A stretch of DNA of 64,000 nt from Streptomyces sp. AC558_RSS880 (GTDB taxonomy: Bacteria; Actinomycetota; Actinomycetes; Streptomycetales; Streptomycetaceae): NCBI RefSeq assembly GCF_019049255.1, contig NZ_JAGMUJ010000133.1, forward strand, positions 62,001-126,000. The letters run 5' to 3'. Of this stretch, positions 8,148 through 15,908 are shown in pieces (the first letter of the stretch is position 1; the number at the start of each line of letters is the position of its first letter). A model generated the notes under the pieces. The model had not been told where the DNA came from. It ran no database searches and was given only the letters and a program-made list of their open reading frames with translations. Both the position numbers and the translations under genes were made by a program.

Positions 8148-9251
8148 TTACTTGGCGCCGAGTCCGGCGTCCTCGACGGCGGACCCGCCGGCGGCCTTCA
8201 GGACCTCGTTGAGCAGCGTGAGGTCGTAGATGCCGTCCAGGTCCGGCTCCTCCAGCAGACCCGCCTTGACGGCGTGCTCCGCCTGGGCGTCGAGCGTGGC
8301 GGCCAGCGGGTCGTCGGTGAACTCGATCGACTCCCACGCCGGGTCCAGCACCTCGGCGGGCAGCGCCTTGCCGGAGTCGGCCTCCAGCTGCTCGTTGGCG
8401 GCGGCCTTCGCCTCCTCCGGGTTGGCGTTGATCCACTTGTTGGTCTCGACGGACGCCCTCAGCACCGCCTCGACGGCCTTCGGGTGCTCCTCCAGGAACT
8501 CCTGGCGCACGATGATGTTCGTGATCACGAACTCCTCGTCCGGCCACAGCGTCGCCTCGTCCAGCAGCACCTTGCCGCCCTCGGCGACCAGCTTCGACGC
8601 GGTCGGCTCCGGCACCCAGGCGCCGTCGACCGACCCGGCCCTGAACGCGTCCGGGGTGACCTTGTTGTCGCTGCGGACGACCGTGACGTCGCCCTTGCCG
8701 CTCTGGGCGTCGACCTTCCAGCCCTGCTCGGCCACCCAGTTGAGGAACGCCACGTCCTGGGTGTTGCCGAGCTGCGGGGTCGCGATCCGCTTGCCCTCGA
8801 CGTCCTTCAGGGACTTCACCTTGTCCGGGTCCACCACGAGCTTCACCCCGCCGGACGCCGAACCGCCGATGATCCGCAGGTTCTTGCCGCCGGACTTGGT
8901 GTAGCCGTTGACGGCGGGGGACGGGCCGATGAACCCGATGTCGAGGGAGCCGGAGTTGAGCGCCTCGATCTCCGACGGCCCCGCGTTGAAGACGGCGTAC
9001 TTCGCCTCGGTGCCGCCGAGTTCCTTCTGGAACAGGCCCTTCTTGTTGCCCACCAGCGCGGTGCCGTGCGTGAGGTTGCCGAAGTAGCCGATCCTGACGG
9101 AGTCGAGACCGTCGATCTTCTTCGCCCCGGCGGCGACCTTCGCGGTGTCGTCGTCCTTGGCCTGGGAGCCGTAGCCGCAGGCTGCCAGGGTGAGCAGCGG
9201 GAGCACGGCCATGACCGCGAGGGCACGGCGCAGGGCGGAGGTGGCAGGCAC
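8148..9251 (-). CDS. Substrate-binding lipoprotein, SsuA/TauA type
   Basis: A 367-residue secreted lipoprotein. The signal peptide ends in the lipobox LTLAAC, so Cys is residue 25 of the GTG-started protein and is the lipid anchor. The mature part has the SsuA/NMT1 fold, with 'IRIGYFGNLTHGTAL', 'NAGPSEIEALNSGSLDIGFIGPSPA' and 'DPDKVKSLKDVEGKRIATPQLGNTQ'. Such proteins deliver aliphatic sulfonates, taurine or sulfate esters. A 230-base gap, the longest in the operon, separates it from cysN, and an internal promoter there is possible. The substrate is inferred from context only. Confidence 0.88.
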   Translation of the reverse strand: MPATSALRRALAVMAVLPLLTLAACGYGSQAKDDDTAKVAAGAKKIDGLDSVRIGYFGNLTHGTALVGNKKGLFQKELGGTEAKYAVFNAGPSEIEALNSGSLDIGFIGPSPAVNGYTKSGGKNLRIIGGSASGGVKLVVDPDKVKSLKDVEGKRIATPQLGNTQDVAFLNWVAEQGWKVDAQSGKGDVTVVRSDNKVTPDAFRAGSVDGAWVPEPTASKLVAEGGKVLLDEATLWPDEEFVITNIIVRQEFLEEHPKAVEAVLRASVETNKWINANPEEAKAAANEQLEADSGKALPAEVLDPAWESIEFTDDPLAATLDAQAEHAVKAGLLEEPDLDGIYDLTLLNEVLKAAGGSAVEDAGLGAK

Positions 9252-9481
9252 GGGAGGTGTTCCTCTCGTAGGGCCCGGCGGTCACGGTCCTGGTCTCTCA
9301 GGCCATGGCCGGGAAGTCGGCGGGTTTTCGTCTGCGGCGGTGGGGGGTGAGGACGCGCGAGCGGTGCGCGTACGTCATCGCGCACATCGGGCCACCCCGC
9401 CCTGCCCGCTGCCGAGGGCCCCGCTGCCGACGCGGCCGCCCTCCTTCGCGAACCCGGAGTAGAAGTCGGTGGGGTTCATGC

Positions 9482-10816
9482 TCAGAAGTCCCACCCGTCG
9501 TCCTCGGCCTCGTCCTTGACGGGCTCCGGTGCGGCGAAGGACTCACCGACCATGCCGGCGGTGAGCGTGGTGCCGTCGCTGGGGTCGATGAGGATGAACG
9601 AACCGGTGCGCCGCGAGTCCGCGTAGGAGTCGGCGGGCAGCGGCTCGGCGGTACGGATCTTCACCCGGCCGATGTCGTTGGCGGTGAGCTGCCCGGGGTG
9701 CGGGTGCAGCGACAGGTCGTCCAGCGTCAGCCGGGACGGGATGTCCTTCACGATCGCCTTGACGGTGCGGGTGCCGTGCTTGAGCAGTACCCGGTGGCCG
9801 ACGGTCAGCGGCTGGTCGGCGACGTGGCACACGGTGGCCTCGACGTCCTGCGTGGTGGCCGGCGCGTCCTTGCTGGGGACGATCAGGTCACCGCGGGAGA
9901 TGTCGATGTCGTCGGCCAGCAGCAGCGTCACCGACTGCGGCGTCCAGGCGACGTCGACCGGCTCGCCCAGCAGGTCGATCCCCGTGACCGTCGTCGTCCG
10001 CCCGGACGGCAGCACGGTCACCGAGTCGCCCACCCGGAAGGTGCCCGCGGCGATCTGGCCCGCGTAGCCCCGGTAGTCGGGGTGCTCGGCGCTCTGCGGC
10101 CGGATCACGTACTGCACGGGCAGCCGGGCGTGGCAGTGCGCCAGGTCGTGGCTGACCGGCACGGTCTCCAGGTGCTCCAGCACCGTCGGGCCGCCGTACC
10201 AGTCCATGTGCGCGGACGGCTCCACCACGTTGTCGCCGACCAGCGCCGAGATCGGGATCGCGGTGACCTCGGGGACGCCCAGCTCGGTCGCGTACGCCGT
10301 GAACTCCTCGGCGATCGAGGCGAACACGGACTCCCGGTAGTCGACCAGGTCCATCTTGTTCACGGCGAGGACGACGTGCGGCACGCGCAGCAGGGCGGCG
10401 ATGGCGGCGTGCCGGCGGGTCTGCTCGACGACACCGTTGCGGGCGTCGACCAGGATCACGGTCAGCTCGGCCGTGGAGGCGCCGGTGACCATGTTCCGCG
10501 TGTACTGCACATGGCCGGGGGTGTCGGCGAGGATGAACCGGCGCCGGGGCGTGGCGAAGTAGCGGTAGGCCACGTCGATGGTGATGCCCTGTTCCCGCTC
10601 GGCCCGCAGGCCGTCGGTGAGCAGCGCCAGGTCGGGCGTCTCCTGGCCGCGGCTGGCCGACGCCCGCTCCACGGCCTCCAGTTGGTCGGTGAGGACCGAC
10701 TTGGAGTCGTGCAGCAGCCGGCCCACCAGCGTGGACTTGCCGTCGTCGACGGAACCGGCGGTGGCGAACCGCAGCAGCGTGGTGGCCGCGAGCTCCTCGG
10801 TCGTGATGGTGCTCAT
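9482..10816 (-). CDS. cysN: Sulfate adenylyltransferase subunit 1 (GTPase)
   Basis: A 444-residue EF-Tu-like GTPase with P-loop 'GSVDDGKSTLVGRLLHDS', G3 'DTPGHVQY' and G4 'NKMDL', followed by two beta-barrel domains. With CysD it makes adenosine 5'-phosphosulfate from sulfate and ATP, GTP hydrolysis driving the reaction. It carries no fused APS kinase domain; that activity is a separate cysC in this operon. Its start lies two bases after the cysD stop. The gene order sir-cysH-cysC-cysD-cysN is the one known in Streptomyces. Confidence 0.96.
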   Translation of the reverse strand: MSTITTEELAATTLLRFATAGSVDDGKSTLVGRLLHDSKSVLTDQLEAVERASASRGQETPDLALLTDGLRAEREQGITIDVAYRYFATPRRRFILADTPGHVQYTRNMVTGASTAELTVILVDARNGVVEQTRRHAAIAALLRVPHVVLAVNKMDLVDYRESVFASIAEEFTAYATELGVPEVTAIPISALVGDNVVEPSAHMDWYGGPTVLEHLETVPVSHDLAHCHARLPVQYVIRPQSAEHPDYRGYAGQIAAGTFRVGDSVTVLPSGRTTTVTGIDLLGEPVDVAWTPQSVTLLLADDIDISRGDLIVPSKDAPATTQDVEATVCHVADQPLTVGHRVLLKHGTRTVKAIVKDIPSRLTLDDLSLHPHPGQLTANDIGRVKIRTAEPLPADSYADSRRTGSFILIDPSDGTTLTAGMVGESFAAPEPVKDEAEDDGWDF

Positions 10817-10818
10817 GG

Positions 10819-11754
10819 TTAGAAGTACCCCTCGCGCTTGCGGTCTTCCATCGCGGCCTCGGAGAGCTTGTCGTCGGCGCGGGTGGCACCGCGCTCGGTG
10901 AGCCGGGAGGCGGCGATCTCGGTGATCACCTTCTCGATGGTGTCGGCGTCGGAGTCCACCGCGCCGGTGCAGGACATGTCACCCACGGTCCGGTAGCGCA
11001 CCAGCCGCTTCTCGACCCTCTCGCCGTCCTTCGGGCCGCCCCACTCACCGGCGGTCAGCCACATGCCGGAGCGCTGGAACACCTCGCGCTCGTGCGCGTA
11101 GTAGATCTCCGGCAGCTCGATGTTCTCGCGGGCGATGTACTGCCACACGTCCAGCTCGGTCCAGTTGGACAGCGGGAACACGCGGACGTGCTCACCGGGG
11201 GCGTGCCGGCCGTTGTACAGGTTCCACAGCTCGGGGCGCTGGCGGCGCGGGTCCCACTGGGAGAACTCGTCGCGCAGCGAGAACACCCGCTCCTTCGCGC
11301 GGGCCTTCTCCTCGTCGCGGCGCCCGCCGCCGAAGACGGCGTCGAACCTCTCGCTCTGGATCTTCTCGGTGAGCGGCACGGTCTGCAGCGGGTTGCGGGT
11401 GCCGTCCGGGCGCTCCTTGAGCACCCCGCGGTCGATGTAGTCCTGCACGGAGGCGACGTGCAGCCGCAGCCCGTGCTCGGCGACCGTGCGGTCGCGGTAG
11501 TCGAGGACCTCGGGGAAGTTGTGCCCGGTGTCGACGTGCAGCAGCGAGAACGGGACCGGCGCCGGGGTGAACGCCTTCAGCGCCAGGTGCAGCATGAGGA
11601 TGGAGTCCTTGCCGCCGGAGAACAGGATCACCGGCTTCTCGAACTCGCCCGCCACCTCGCGGAAGATGTGCACCGCCTCGGACTCGAGGGCGTCGAGGTG
11701 GGAGAGGGCGTACGGGTTGTCCGTGCCCTCCTCGACGGTGGCGACGGTCGTCAT
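10819..11754 (-). CDS. cysD: Sulfate adenylyltransferase subunit 2
   Basis: A 311-residue N-type ATP pyrophosphatase. The PP-loop 'ILFSGGKDSILML' is at about residues 42-54, followed by the conserved 'VDTGHNFPEVLDYRD' and 'GGGRRDEEKARAKERVFS' segments and 'FPLSNWTELDVWQYI'. It catalyses adenylyl transfer to sulfate in complex with CysN. Length is normal. The start overlaps the cysC stop by four bases (ATGA), consistent with coupled translation of subunits of one pathway in the cytoplasm. Confidence 0.96.
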   Translation of the reverse strand: MTTVATVEEGTDNPYALSHLDALESEAVHIFREVAGEFEKPVILFSGGKDSILMLHLALKAFTPAPVPFSLLHVDTGHNFPEVLDYRDRTVAEHGLRLHVASVQDYIDRGVLKERPDGTRNPLQTVPLTEKIQSERFDAVFGGGRRDEEKARAKERVFSLRDEFSQWDPRRQRPELWNLYNGRHAPGEHVRVFPLSNWTELDVWQYIARENIELPEIYYAHEREVFQRSGMWLTAGEWGGPKDGERVEKRLVRYRTVGDMSCTGAVDSDADTIEKVITEIAASRLTERGATRADDKLSEAAMEDRKREGYF

Positions 11755-12287
11755 GCCAGTCCCCTTTCGCTGAGCGCGGCGTACACCGACGCCGCGGACT
11801 CCTGCACGGTCTGGTTCTGGGACTCGATCCGCAGATCGGGTGTCTCGGGCTCCTCGTACGGGTCGTCCACACCGGTCAGCCCGGTGAGTTCACCCGCGGC
11901 CTGCTTGGCGTACAGGCCCTTCACGTCGCGTACGGAGCACACCTCGACCGGGGTCGCCACGTGCACCTCGACGTACGGCGTGCCGTTCGCCTCGTGCCGC
12001 TTGCGTACCGCGTCCCGGCTGTCCGCGTACGGCGCGATGACCGGGACGAGCGCGATGACGCCGTTGCGGGCGAGCAGCTCGGCGACGAAGCCGATGCGCT
12101 GCACGTTGGTGTGCCGGTCCTCGCGGGTGAAGCCGAGGCCCGCGGAGAGGAACTCGCGGATCTCGTCGCCGTCGAGCACCTCGACCCGGCGGCCCTGCTC
12201 GCGCAGCCGGCCCGCCAGCTCGTGGGCGATGGTGGTCTTGCCCGCACTCGGCAGACCCGTGAGCCAGACGGTGGCTCCGGTCGTCAC
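11751..12287 (-). CDS. cysC: Adenylylsulfate kinase
   Basis: A 178-residue APS kinase with P-loop 'GLPSAGKTTIAHEL', 'DGDEIREFLSAGLGFTREDR' and 'YVEVHVATPVEVCSVRDVKGLY'. It phosphorylates APS to PAPS. The GTG at 12287 is chosen because AGGGAG lies six bases upstream and the protein then matches the family's usual N-terminus; an in-frame ATG at 12329 would add 14 residues and abuts the cysH stop. PAPS is not strictly needed for APS-dependent reduction by the neighbouring CysH, so this gene may serve sulfation or flux control. Confidence 0.94.
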   Translation of the reverse strand: MTTGATVWLTGLPSAGKTTIAHELAGRLREQGRRVEVLDGDEIREFLSAGLGFTREDRHTNVQRIGFVAELLARNGVIALVPVIAPYADSRDAVRKRHEANGTPYVEVHVATPVEVCSVRDVKGLYAKQAAGELTGLTGVDDPYEEPETPDLRIESQNQTVQESAASVYAALSERGLA

Positions 12288-12330
12288 GTGGTTCTCCCTG
12301 GATATCGATGGTCCGGTGGTCGTCGTCATG

Positions 12331-13041
12331 TCAGCCGTGCAGCCCGCACTCGGTCTTGGCGCGGCCCGCCCAGCGGCCGGCGCGTGCGTCCTCGCCCTCC
12401 AGCACCCGGCGGGTGCAGGGCGCGCAGCCCACGGAGGCATAGCCGTCCATCAGCAGCGGATTCGTGAGGACGCCGTGCTCGTCGACGTACGCTTGCACGT
12501 CTTCCTGTGACCACTTCGCGATGGGGGAGATCTTCACCTTCCGCCGCTTCTCGTCCCAGCCGACGACCGGGGTGTTCGCCCGGGTCGGGGACTCGTCGCG
12601 GCGCAGGCCGGTCGCCCAGGCCACATAGCCCCGCAGGCCCTCCTCCAGCGGCTTGACCTTGCGCAGGGCGCAGCACAGGTCGGGGTCGCGGTCGTGCAGC
12701 TTCGGGCCGTACTCCGCGTCCTGCTCGGCGACCGTCTGCCGCGGGGTCAGCGTGATGACGTTCACGTCCATCACGGCCTCCACCGCGTCGCGGGTGCCGA
12801 TGGTCTCCGGGAAGTGGTAGCCGGTGTCGAGGAACACCACGTCGACGCCGGGCAGCGCGCGGGAGGCGAGGTGGGCGACCACCGCGTCCTCCATCGAGGA
12901 GGTCACGCAGAACCGCTTGCCGAAGGTCTCGGCGGCCCACCGGAGGATCTCCAGCGCGGAGGCGTCCTCCAGGTCCCGGCCGGCCTGCTCGGCCAGCGCC
13001 TTCAACTCCTCGGTGGTGCGCTCTTCCTGAACAGCCGTCAT
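12331..13041 (-). CDS. cysH: Assimilatory APS (PAPS) reductase
   Basis: A 236-residue reductase of the CysH family. The substrate loop is seen as 'TSSMEDAVVAHLA' and 'VFLDTGYHFPETI'. Two Cys pairs, 'CCALRKVKPLEE' and 'CAPCTRRV', mark the [4Fe-4S]-containing bacterial APS reductase rather than the cluster-free E. coli PAPS type. The catalytic Cys is in the C-terminal 'KTECGLHG'. It reduces APS to sulfite with thioredoxin electrons. The start overlaps the preceding 59-codon gene by four bases (ATGA). Confidence 0.94.
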   Translation of the reverse strand: MTAVQEERTTEELKALAEQAGRDLEDASALEILRWAAETFGKRFCVTSSMEDAVVAHLASRALPGVDVVFLDTGYHFPETIGTRDAVEAVMDVNVITLTPRQTVAEQDAEYGPKLHDRDPDLCCALRKVKPLEEGLRGYVAWATGLRRDESPTRANTPVVGWDEKRRKVKISPIAKWSQEDVQAYVDEHGVLTNPLLMDGYASVGCAPCTRRVLEGEDARAGRWAGRAKTECGLHG

Positions 13042-13217
13042 GTCCGGTCCCCTCCCGTGTCGGATCGCTCAAGTCCCCGGGCCAGCAGCCCGAGGAACTT
13101 CAGCTGAAAGGCTCGGTTGCACGCGCCGCATTCCCAGGCGCCGTGGCCCTCTTCGGCCGGGCGCAGGTCCTCGTCCCCGCAGTAGGGGCAGTAGAACGGC
13201 GCGGCACGCTCGCTCAC
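13038..13217 (-). CDS. Small zinc-ribbon-like protein of the sulfur operon
   Basis: A 59-residue protein starting at GTG 13217, which overlaps the sulfite reductase stop (GTGA); its own stop overlaps cysH (ATGA). It contains two CxxC knuckles, 'CPYCGDEDL' and 'CGACNRAF', spaced about 20 residues, which predicts one zinc or iron site. Its conserved place between sir and cysH in Streptomyces and the tight coupling suggest a role in sulfite reduction or cluster supply, for instance as an electron carrier or metallochaperone. That role is inference; no function is established to my knowledge. Confidence 0.85.
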   Translation of the reverse strand: MSERAAPFYCPYCGDEDLRPAEEGHGAWECGACNRAFQLKFLGLLARGLERSDTGGDRT

Positions 13218-14932
13218 GACAGGGCCTCCTCCGACGCGCGGCCGACCCAGGTCGCGAACCGCTCGCCGTCCTCGCGCTCCGCCTGGAAGCGCTTGAGGAC
13301 CCGCTCGATGTAGTCGGGCAGCTCGTCCGCGGTGACCTTCAGACCGCGCACCTTGCGGCCGAAGCCGGCCTCCAGGCCGAGCGCGCCGCCGAGGTGCACC
13401 TGGTAGCCCTCGACCTGCCGCCCCTGCTCGTCGAGCATCAGCTGGCCCTTGAGACCGATGTCCGCCACCTGGATGCGGGCGCAGGCGTTCGGGCAGCCGT
13501 TGAGGTTGATGGTGATCGGCTCGTCGAAGTCCGGGATGCGGCGCTCGAGTTCGTCGATCAGCGAGGCGCCGCGCGCCTTGGTCTCGACGATGGCGAGCTT
13601 GCAGAACTCGATGCCGGTGCAGGCCATGGTGCCGCGCCGGAACGGGGAGGGCCTGGCGCTGAGGTCCAGCGCCTCCAGGGACTCGACGAGGGAGTCGACC
13701 CGGTCCTCCTCGACGTCGAGGACGATCATCTTCTGTTCGACGGTGGTACGGACCCGGCCGGAGCCGTGTGCCTCCGCGAGGTCGGCGATCTTCGTGAGGG
13801 TGGTGCCGTCGACGCGGCCGACCCGGGGGGCGAAACCGACGTAGAAGCGGCCGTCCTTCTGGCGGTGCACACCGATGTGGTCGCGCCACTGCTGCACCGG
13901 CTGCTCGGGCGCGGGACCGTCGATCAGCTTGCGCCCGCCCAGGTACTCGTCCTCCAGCACCTGGCGGAACTTCTCCGGACCCCAGTCGGCGACCAGGAAC
14001 TTCAGGCGGGCGCGGTTGCGCAGCCGGCGGTAGCCGTAGTCGCGGAAGATCGACAGGACGCCCTCGTAGACGTCGGGGACGTCCTCCAGCGGCACCCAGG
14101 TGCCCAGCCGCACACCCAGCTTGGGGTTGGTGGACAGTCCGCCGCCGACCCACAGGTCGAAGCCCGGCCCGTGCTCGGGGTGGCGGACGCCGACGAACGC
14201 GACGTCGTTGATCTCGTGCACCACGTCGAGGACGGGCGAGCCGGAGATGGCCGTCTTGAACTTCCGGGGCAGGTTCGAATACGCCTTGTTGCCCAGGACG
14301 CGGCGCTTCATCTCCTCCAGCGCCGGGGTGCCGTCGATGATCTCGTCCTCGGCGATGCCGGCGACGGGGGAGGCGATCATCACGCGCGGGGTGTCGCCGC
14401 AGGCGGTGACCGTGGACAGGCCGACGGCCTCCAGCCGGTCCCAGATCTCGGGGACGTCCTCGACCCGGATCCAGTGGTACTGGACGTTCTGCCGGTCGGT
14501 GATGTCGGCGGTGCCGCGCGCGAACTCCTGCGAGATCTCGCCGATGACCCGCAGCTGCTGGGTGGTCAGTGCCCCGCCGTCGATGCGCACCCGCATCATG
14601 AAGTACTCGTCGTCCAGCTCCTCCGGCTCCAGGATCGCGGTCTTGCCGCCGTCGATCCCGGGCCTGCGCTGGGTGTACAGACCCCACCAGCGCATCCGGC
14701 CACGCAGGTCGCTGGGGTCGATCGAGTCGAAACCGCGCTTGGAGTAGATCGTCTCAATGCGTGTCCGCACATTGAGACCGTCGTCGTCCTTCTTCACCTG
14801 CTCGTTGCCGTTGAGCGGGGTCAGGTGCCCCACGGCCCACTGTCCCTCTCCGCGGTGACGGCTCACCTTGCGGCGGGGAGTCGCGGCGGCAGGATTCTGC
14901 GCGGGGGCAGGCTTCTGCGGGGTGGCGGCCAT
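13214..14932 (-). CDS. sir: Ferredoxin-type sulfite reductase
   Basis: A 572-residue siroheme/[4Fe-4S] reductase with two ferredoxin-like half domains and two siroheme domains. The cluster ligands are the CxxxxxC of 'CTGIEFC' and the CxxxC of 'GCPNAC'. 'RQNVQYHWIRVEDVPEIW' and 'VGGGLSTNPKLGVRLGTWV' are further family marks. It reduces sulfite to sulfide with six electrons from ferredoxin. Start ATG 14932 (MAATPQKPAP) has AAGGACG nine bases upstream; the first 35 residues are a Pro/Ala-rich tail. Nitrite reductase is the homologous alternative, but the operon decides for sulfite. Confidence 0.95.
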   Translation of the reverse strand: MAATPQKPAPAQNPAAATPRRKVSRHRGEGQWAVGHLTPLNGNEQVKKDDDGLNVRTRIETIYSKRGFDSIDPSDLRGRMRWWGLYTQRRPGIDGGKTAILEPEELDDEYFMMRVRIDGGALTTQQLRVIGEISQEFARGTADITDRQNVQYHWIRVEDVPEIWDRLEAVGLSTVTACGDTPRVMIASPVAGIAEDEIIDGTPALEEMKRRVLGNKAYSNLPRKFKTAISGSPVLDVVHEINDVAFVGVRHPEHGPGFDLWVGGGLSTNPKLGVRLGTWVPLEDVPDVYEGVLSIFRDYGYRRLRNRARLKFLVADWGPEKFRQVLEDEYLGGRKLIDGPAPEQPVQQWRDHIGVHRQKDGRFYVGFAPRVGRVDGTTLTKIADLAEAHGSGRVRTTVEQKMIVLDVEEDRVDSLVESLEALDLSARPSPFRRGTMACTGIEFCKLAIVETKARGASLIDELERRIPDFDEPITINLNGCPNACARIQVADIGLKGQLMLDEQGRQVEGYQVHLGGALGLEAGFGRKVRGLKVTADELPDYIERVLKRFQAEREDGERFATWVGRASEEALS

Positions 14933-14975
14933 GGTTGATACGTCCTTCGGGACAGGCGGGAATGCGGCTCTGACC

Positions 14976-14991
14976 TGCGCACGCGTGCGCA
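14976..14991. repeat. Palindrome in the sir leader
   Basis: TGCGCACGCGTGCGCA is self-complementary and can fold as a 6-bp stem with a CGCG loop, 44-59 bases before the sir ATG and downstream of the leader-peptide stop. It is a candidate attenuator or ribosome-site sequestering element. Confidence 0.4.
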
Positions 14992-15061
14992 CGGGTACGA
15001 GTGCGCGTCATTGCGCGGGGAGTGCGGCGGAGAAGGGGATGTCGGGCGGTGCTGGGTGCTC

Positions 15062-15145
15062 TCAGCGCGCCGGACAGATGGCGCTGGACATGCGGCCGAG
15101 GTCGACGTGCCGCCGACTCACCAAGGCGATTCCAGTTCCAGGCAT
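15062..15145 (-). CDS. Leader peptide of the sulfur operon
   Basis: A 27-codon ORF, too short for routine gene calling, lies 129 bases upstream of sir on the same strand. Its product begins MPGTGIALV, continues SRRHVDLGRMSSAIC and ends PAR. The pattern HVDLxRxxSAxC is that of the short 'putative leader peptide' family found before actinobacterial sulfur genes. The single Cys codon, fourth from the end, is a plausible sensor: slow decoding when cysteinyl-tRNA is scarce would change folding of the following leader. There is no Shine-Dalgarno, and a promoter directly upstream suggests leaderless translation. The mechanism here is inference. Confidence 0.78.
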   Translation of the reverse strand: MPGTGIALVSRRHVDLGRMSSAICPAR

Positions 15146-15151
15146 GACGGA

Positions 15152-15182
15152 AGCGTGGCACGGCGATCTGGACACAGTCCAG
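15152..15182 (-). promoter_or_regulatory. Sulfur operon promoter with palindromic site
   Basis: On the minus strand TGGACT (15181-15176) and CACGCT (15157-15152) have an 18-base spacer, and the -10 ends six bases before the leader-peptide ATG. The -35 lies inside a perfect inverted repeat CTGGAC-ACA-GTCCAG (15168-15182). A second one, GTCCA-N5-TGGAC, is at 15187-15201. These paired sites are candidates for a sulfur-responsive regulator. Confidence 0.5.
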
Positions 15183-15197
15183 CTTCGTCCAAAATGT

Positions 15198-15234
15198 GGA
15201 CACCCTTGTCTCGGAATGAGAGACAAGGGTGTCC
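15198..15234. terminator. Strong terminator hairpin
   Basis: A perfect 15-bp stem (GGACACCCTTGTCTC and its complement) closes a 7-base loop. It lies 38 bases after the stop of the acetyltransferase gene on the minus strand and just upstream of the sulfur operon promoter, so it insulates the operon. Confidence 0.82.
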
Positions 15235-15272
15235 TTGGTCACAAGCGCCGCAGGCGGTCTTGTCCGTGCTGG

Positions 15273-15845
15273 TCAGGCGGGGTAGGCCCCGGCCCACGGA
15301 CCCGGCGTCGACGCCTCCGGCTCCTCCTCGACCTTGGTGTCGAACAGGGTGAAGCCGCGGCGCCGGTAGTTGTCCATGGCGTGCTCGCCGTCCTTGCTGC
15401 AGGTGTGCAGCCACACCCGTGTGGTCGGCTTCAGCTCCGGCCGGCGGTCCGCCAGGTCCCAGGCGCGGGCGGTGCCGTACGACAGCAGGTGCCCGCCGAT
15501 GCGCCGCCCCCGGAAGGCGGGCAGCAGCCCGAAGTAGACGATCTCGACGACCCCGTCCCCCTGGGCCTCCAGCTCCACGTACCCGGCCGGCGTCCCCCGG
15601 TCGTAGGCGACCCACGTCTCCACCTCGGGCCGGTCCAGGTGCTCCAGCCACCGCGCGTACGTCCAGCCCAGCCGGTCGGTCCAGCGGATGTCCCCGCCGA
15701 CCGAGGCGTACAGGAAGCGGCTGAACTCGGGGGAGGGCACCTCGGAGCGGACGACCCGCACGTCCCCCTCGGGCACGGCGGCCGGAAGGAGATCGGTGGG
15801 CGCGGTCTGCTCCAGGGACCAGGTGGTCACGGAGATGGTCGTCAT
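15273..15845 (-). CDS. GNAT family N-acetyltransferase
   Basis: A 190-residue protein with the GNAT core: 'GTPAGYVELEAQGDGVVEIVYFGLLPAFRGRRIGGHLL' contains beta4, the bulge and the acetyl-CoA pyrophosphate loop (RGRRIGG). 'DLADRRPELKPTTRVWLHTCSKDGEHAMDNYRRRGF' gives the later strand and helix. It would acetylate an amine in the cytoplasm; the substrate is unknown. ATG 15845 is preferred to GTG 15869 because the family N-terminus starts with the 'ISVTTWSLEQ' strand. It is a single gene followed by a strong terminator. Confidence 0.85.
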   Translation of the reverse strand: MTTISVTTWSLEQTAPTDLLPAAVPEGDVRVVRSEVPSPEFSRFLYASVGGDIRWTDRLGWTYARWLEHLDRPEVETWVAYDRGTPAGYVELEAQGDGVVEIVYFGLLPAFRGRRIGGHLLSYGTARAWDLADRRPELKPTTRVWLHTCSKDGEHAMDNYRRRGFTLFDTKVEEEPEASTPGPWAGAYPA

Positions 15846-15908
15846 GCCCGAAAGGGAACCATCCGGCACGAGCTTCTGTCGAACGCCTGATCAGGGTGCG
15901 GACAGGTC

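Noticed and set aside
9375..9479. 34-codon minus-strand ORF starting two bases after the cysN stop
   Set aside because: No ribosome site of note, no HVDL..C leader-peptide signature and no recognisable similarity; it cannot be separated from chance in the 230-base gap before the binding-protein gene.
13214..14932. Nitrite reductase assignment
   Set aside because: The fold is shared, but the gene is inside a complete sulfate-reduction operon with no nitrogen genes nearby.
14900..15011. Second small ORF (MTRTRTRAHACAG...) in the sir leader
   Set aside because: It runs out of frame into sir, lacks the leader signature and has low-complexity Arg/Thr content; a regulatory role is possible but unsupported.
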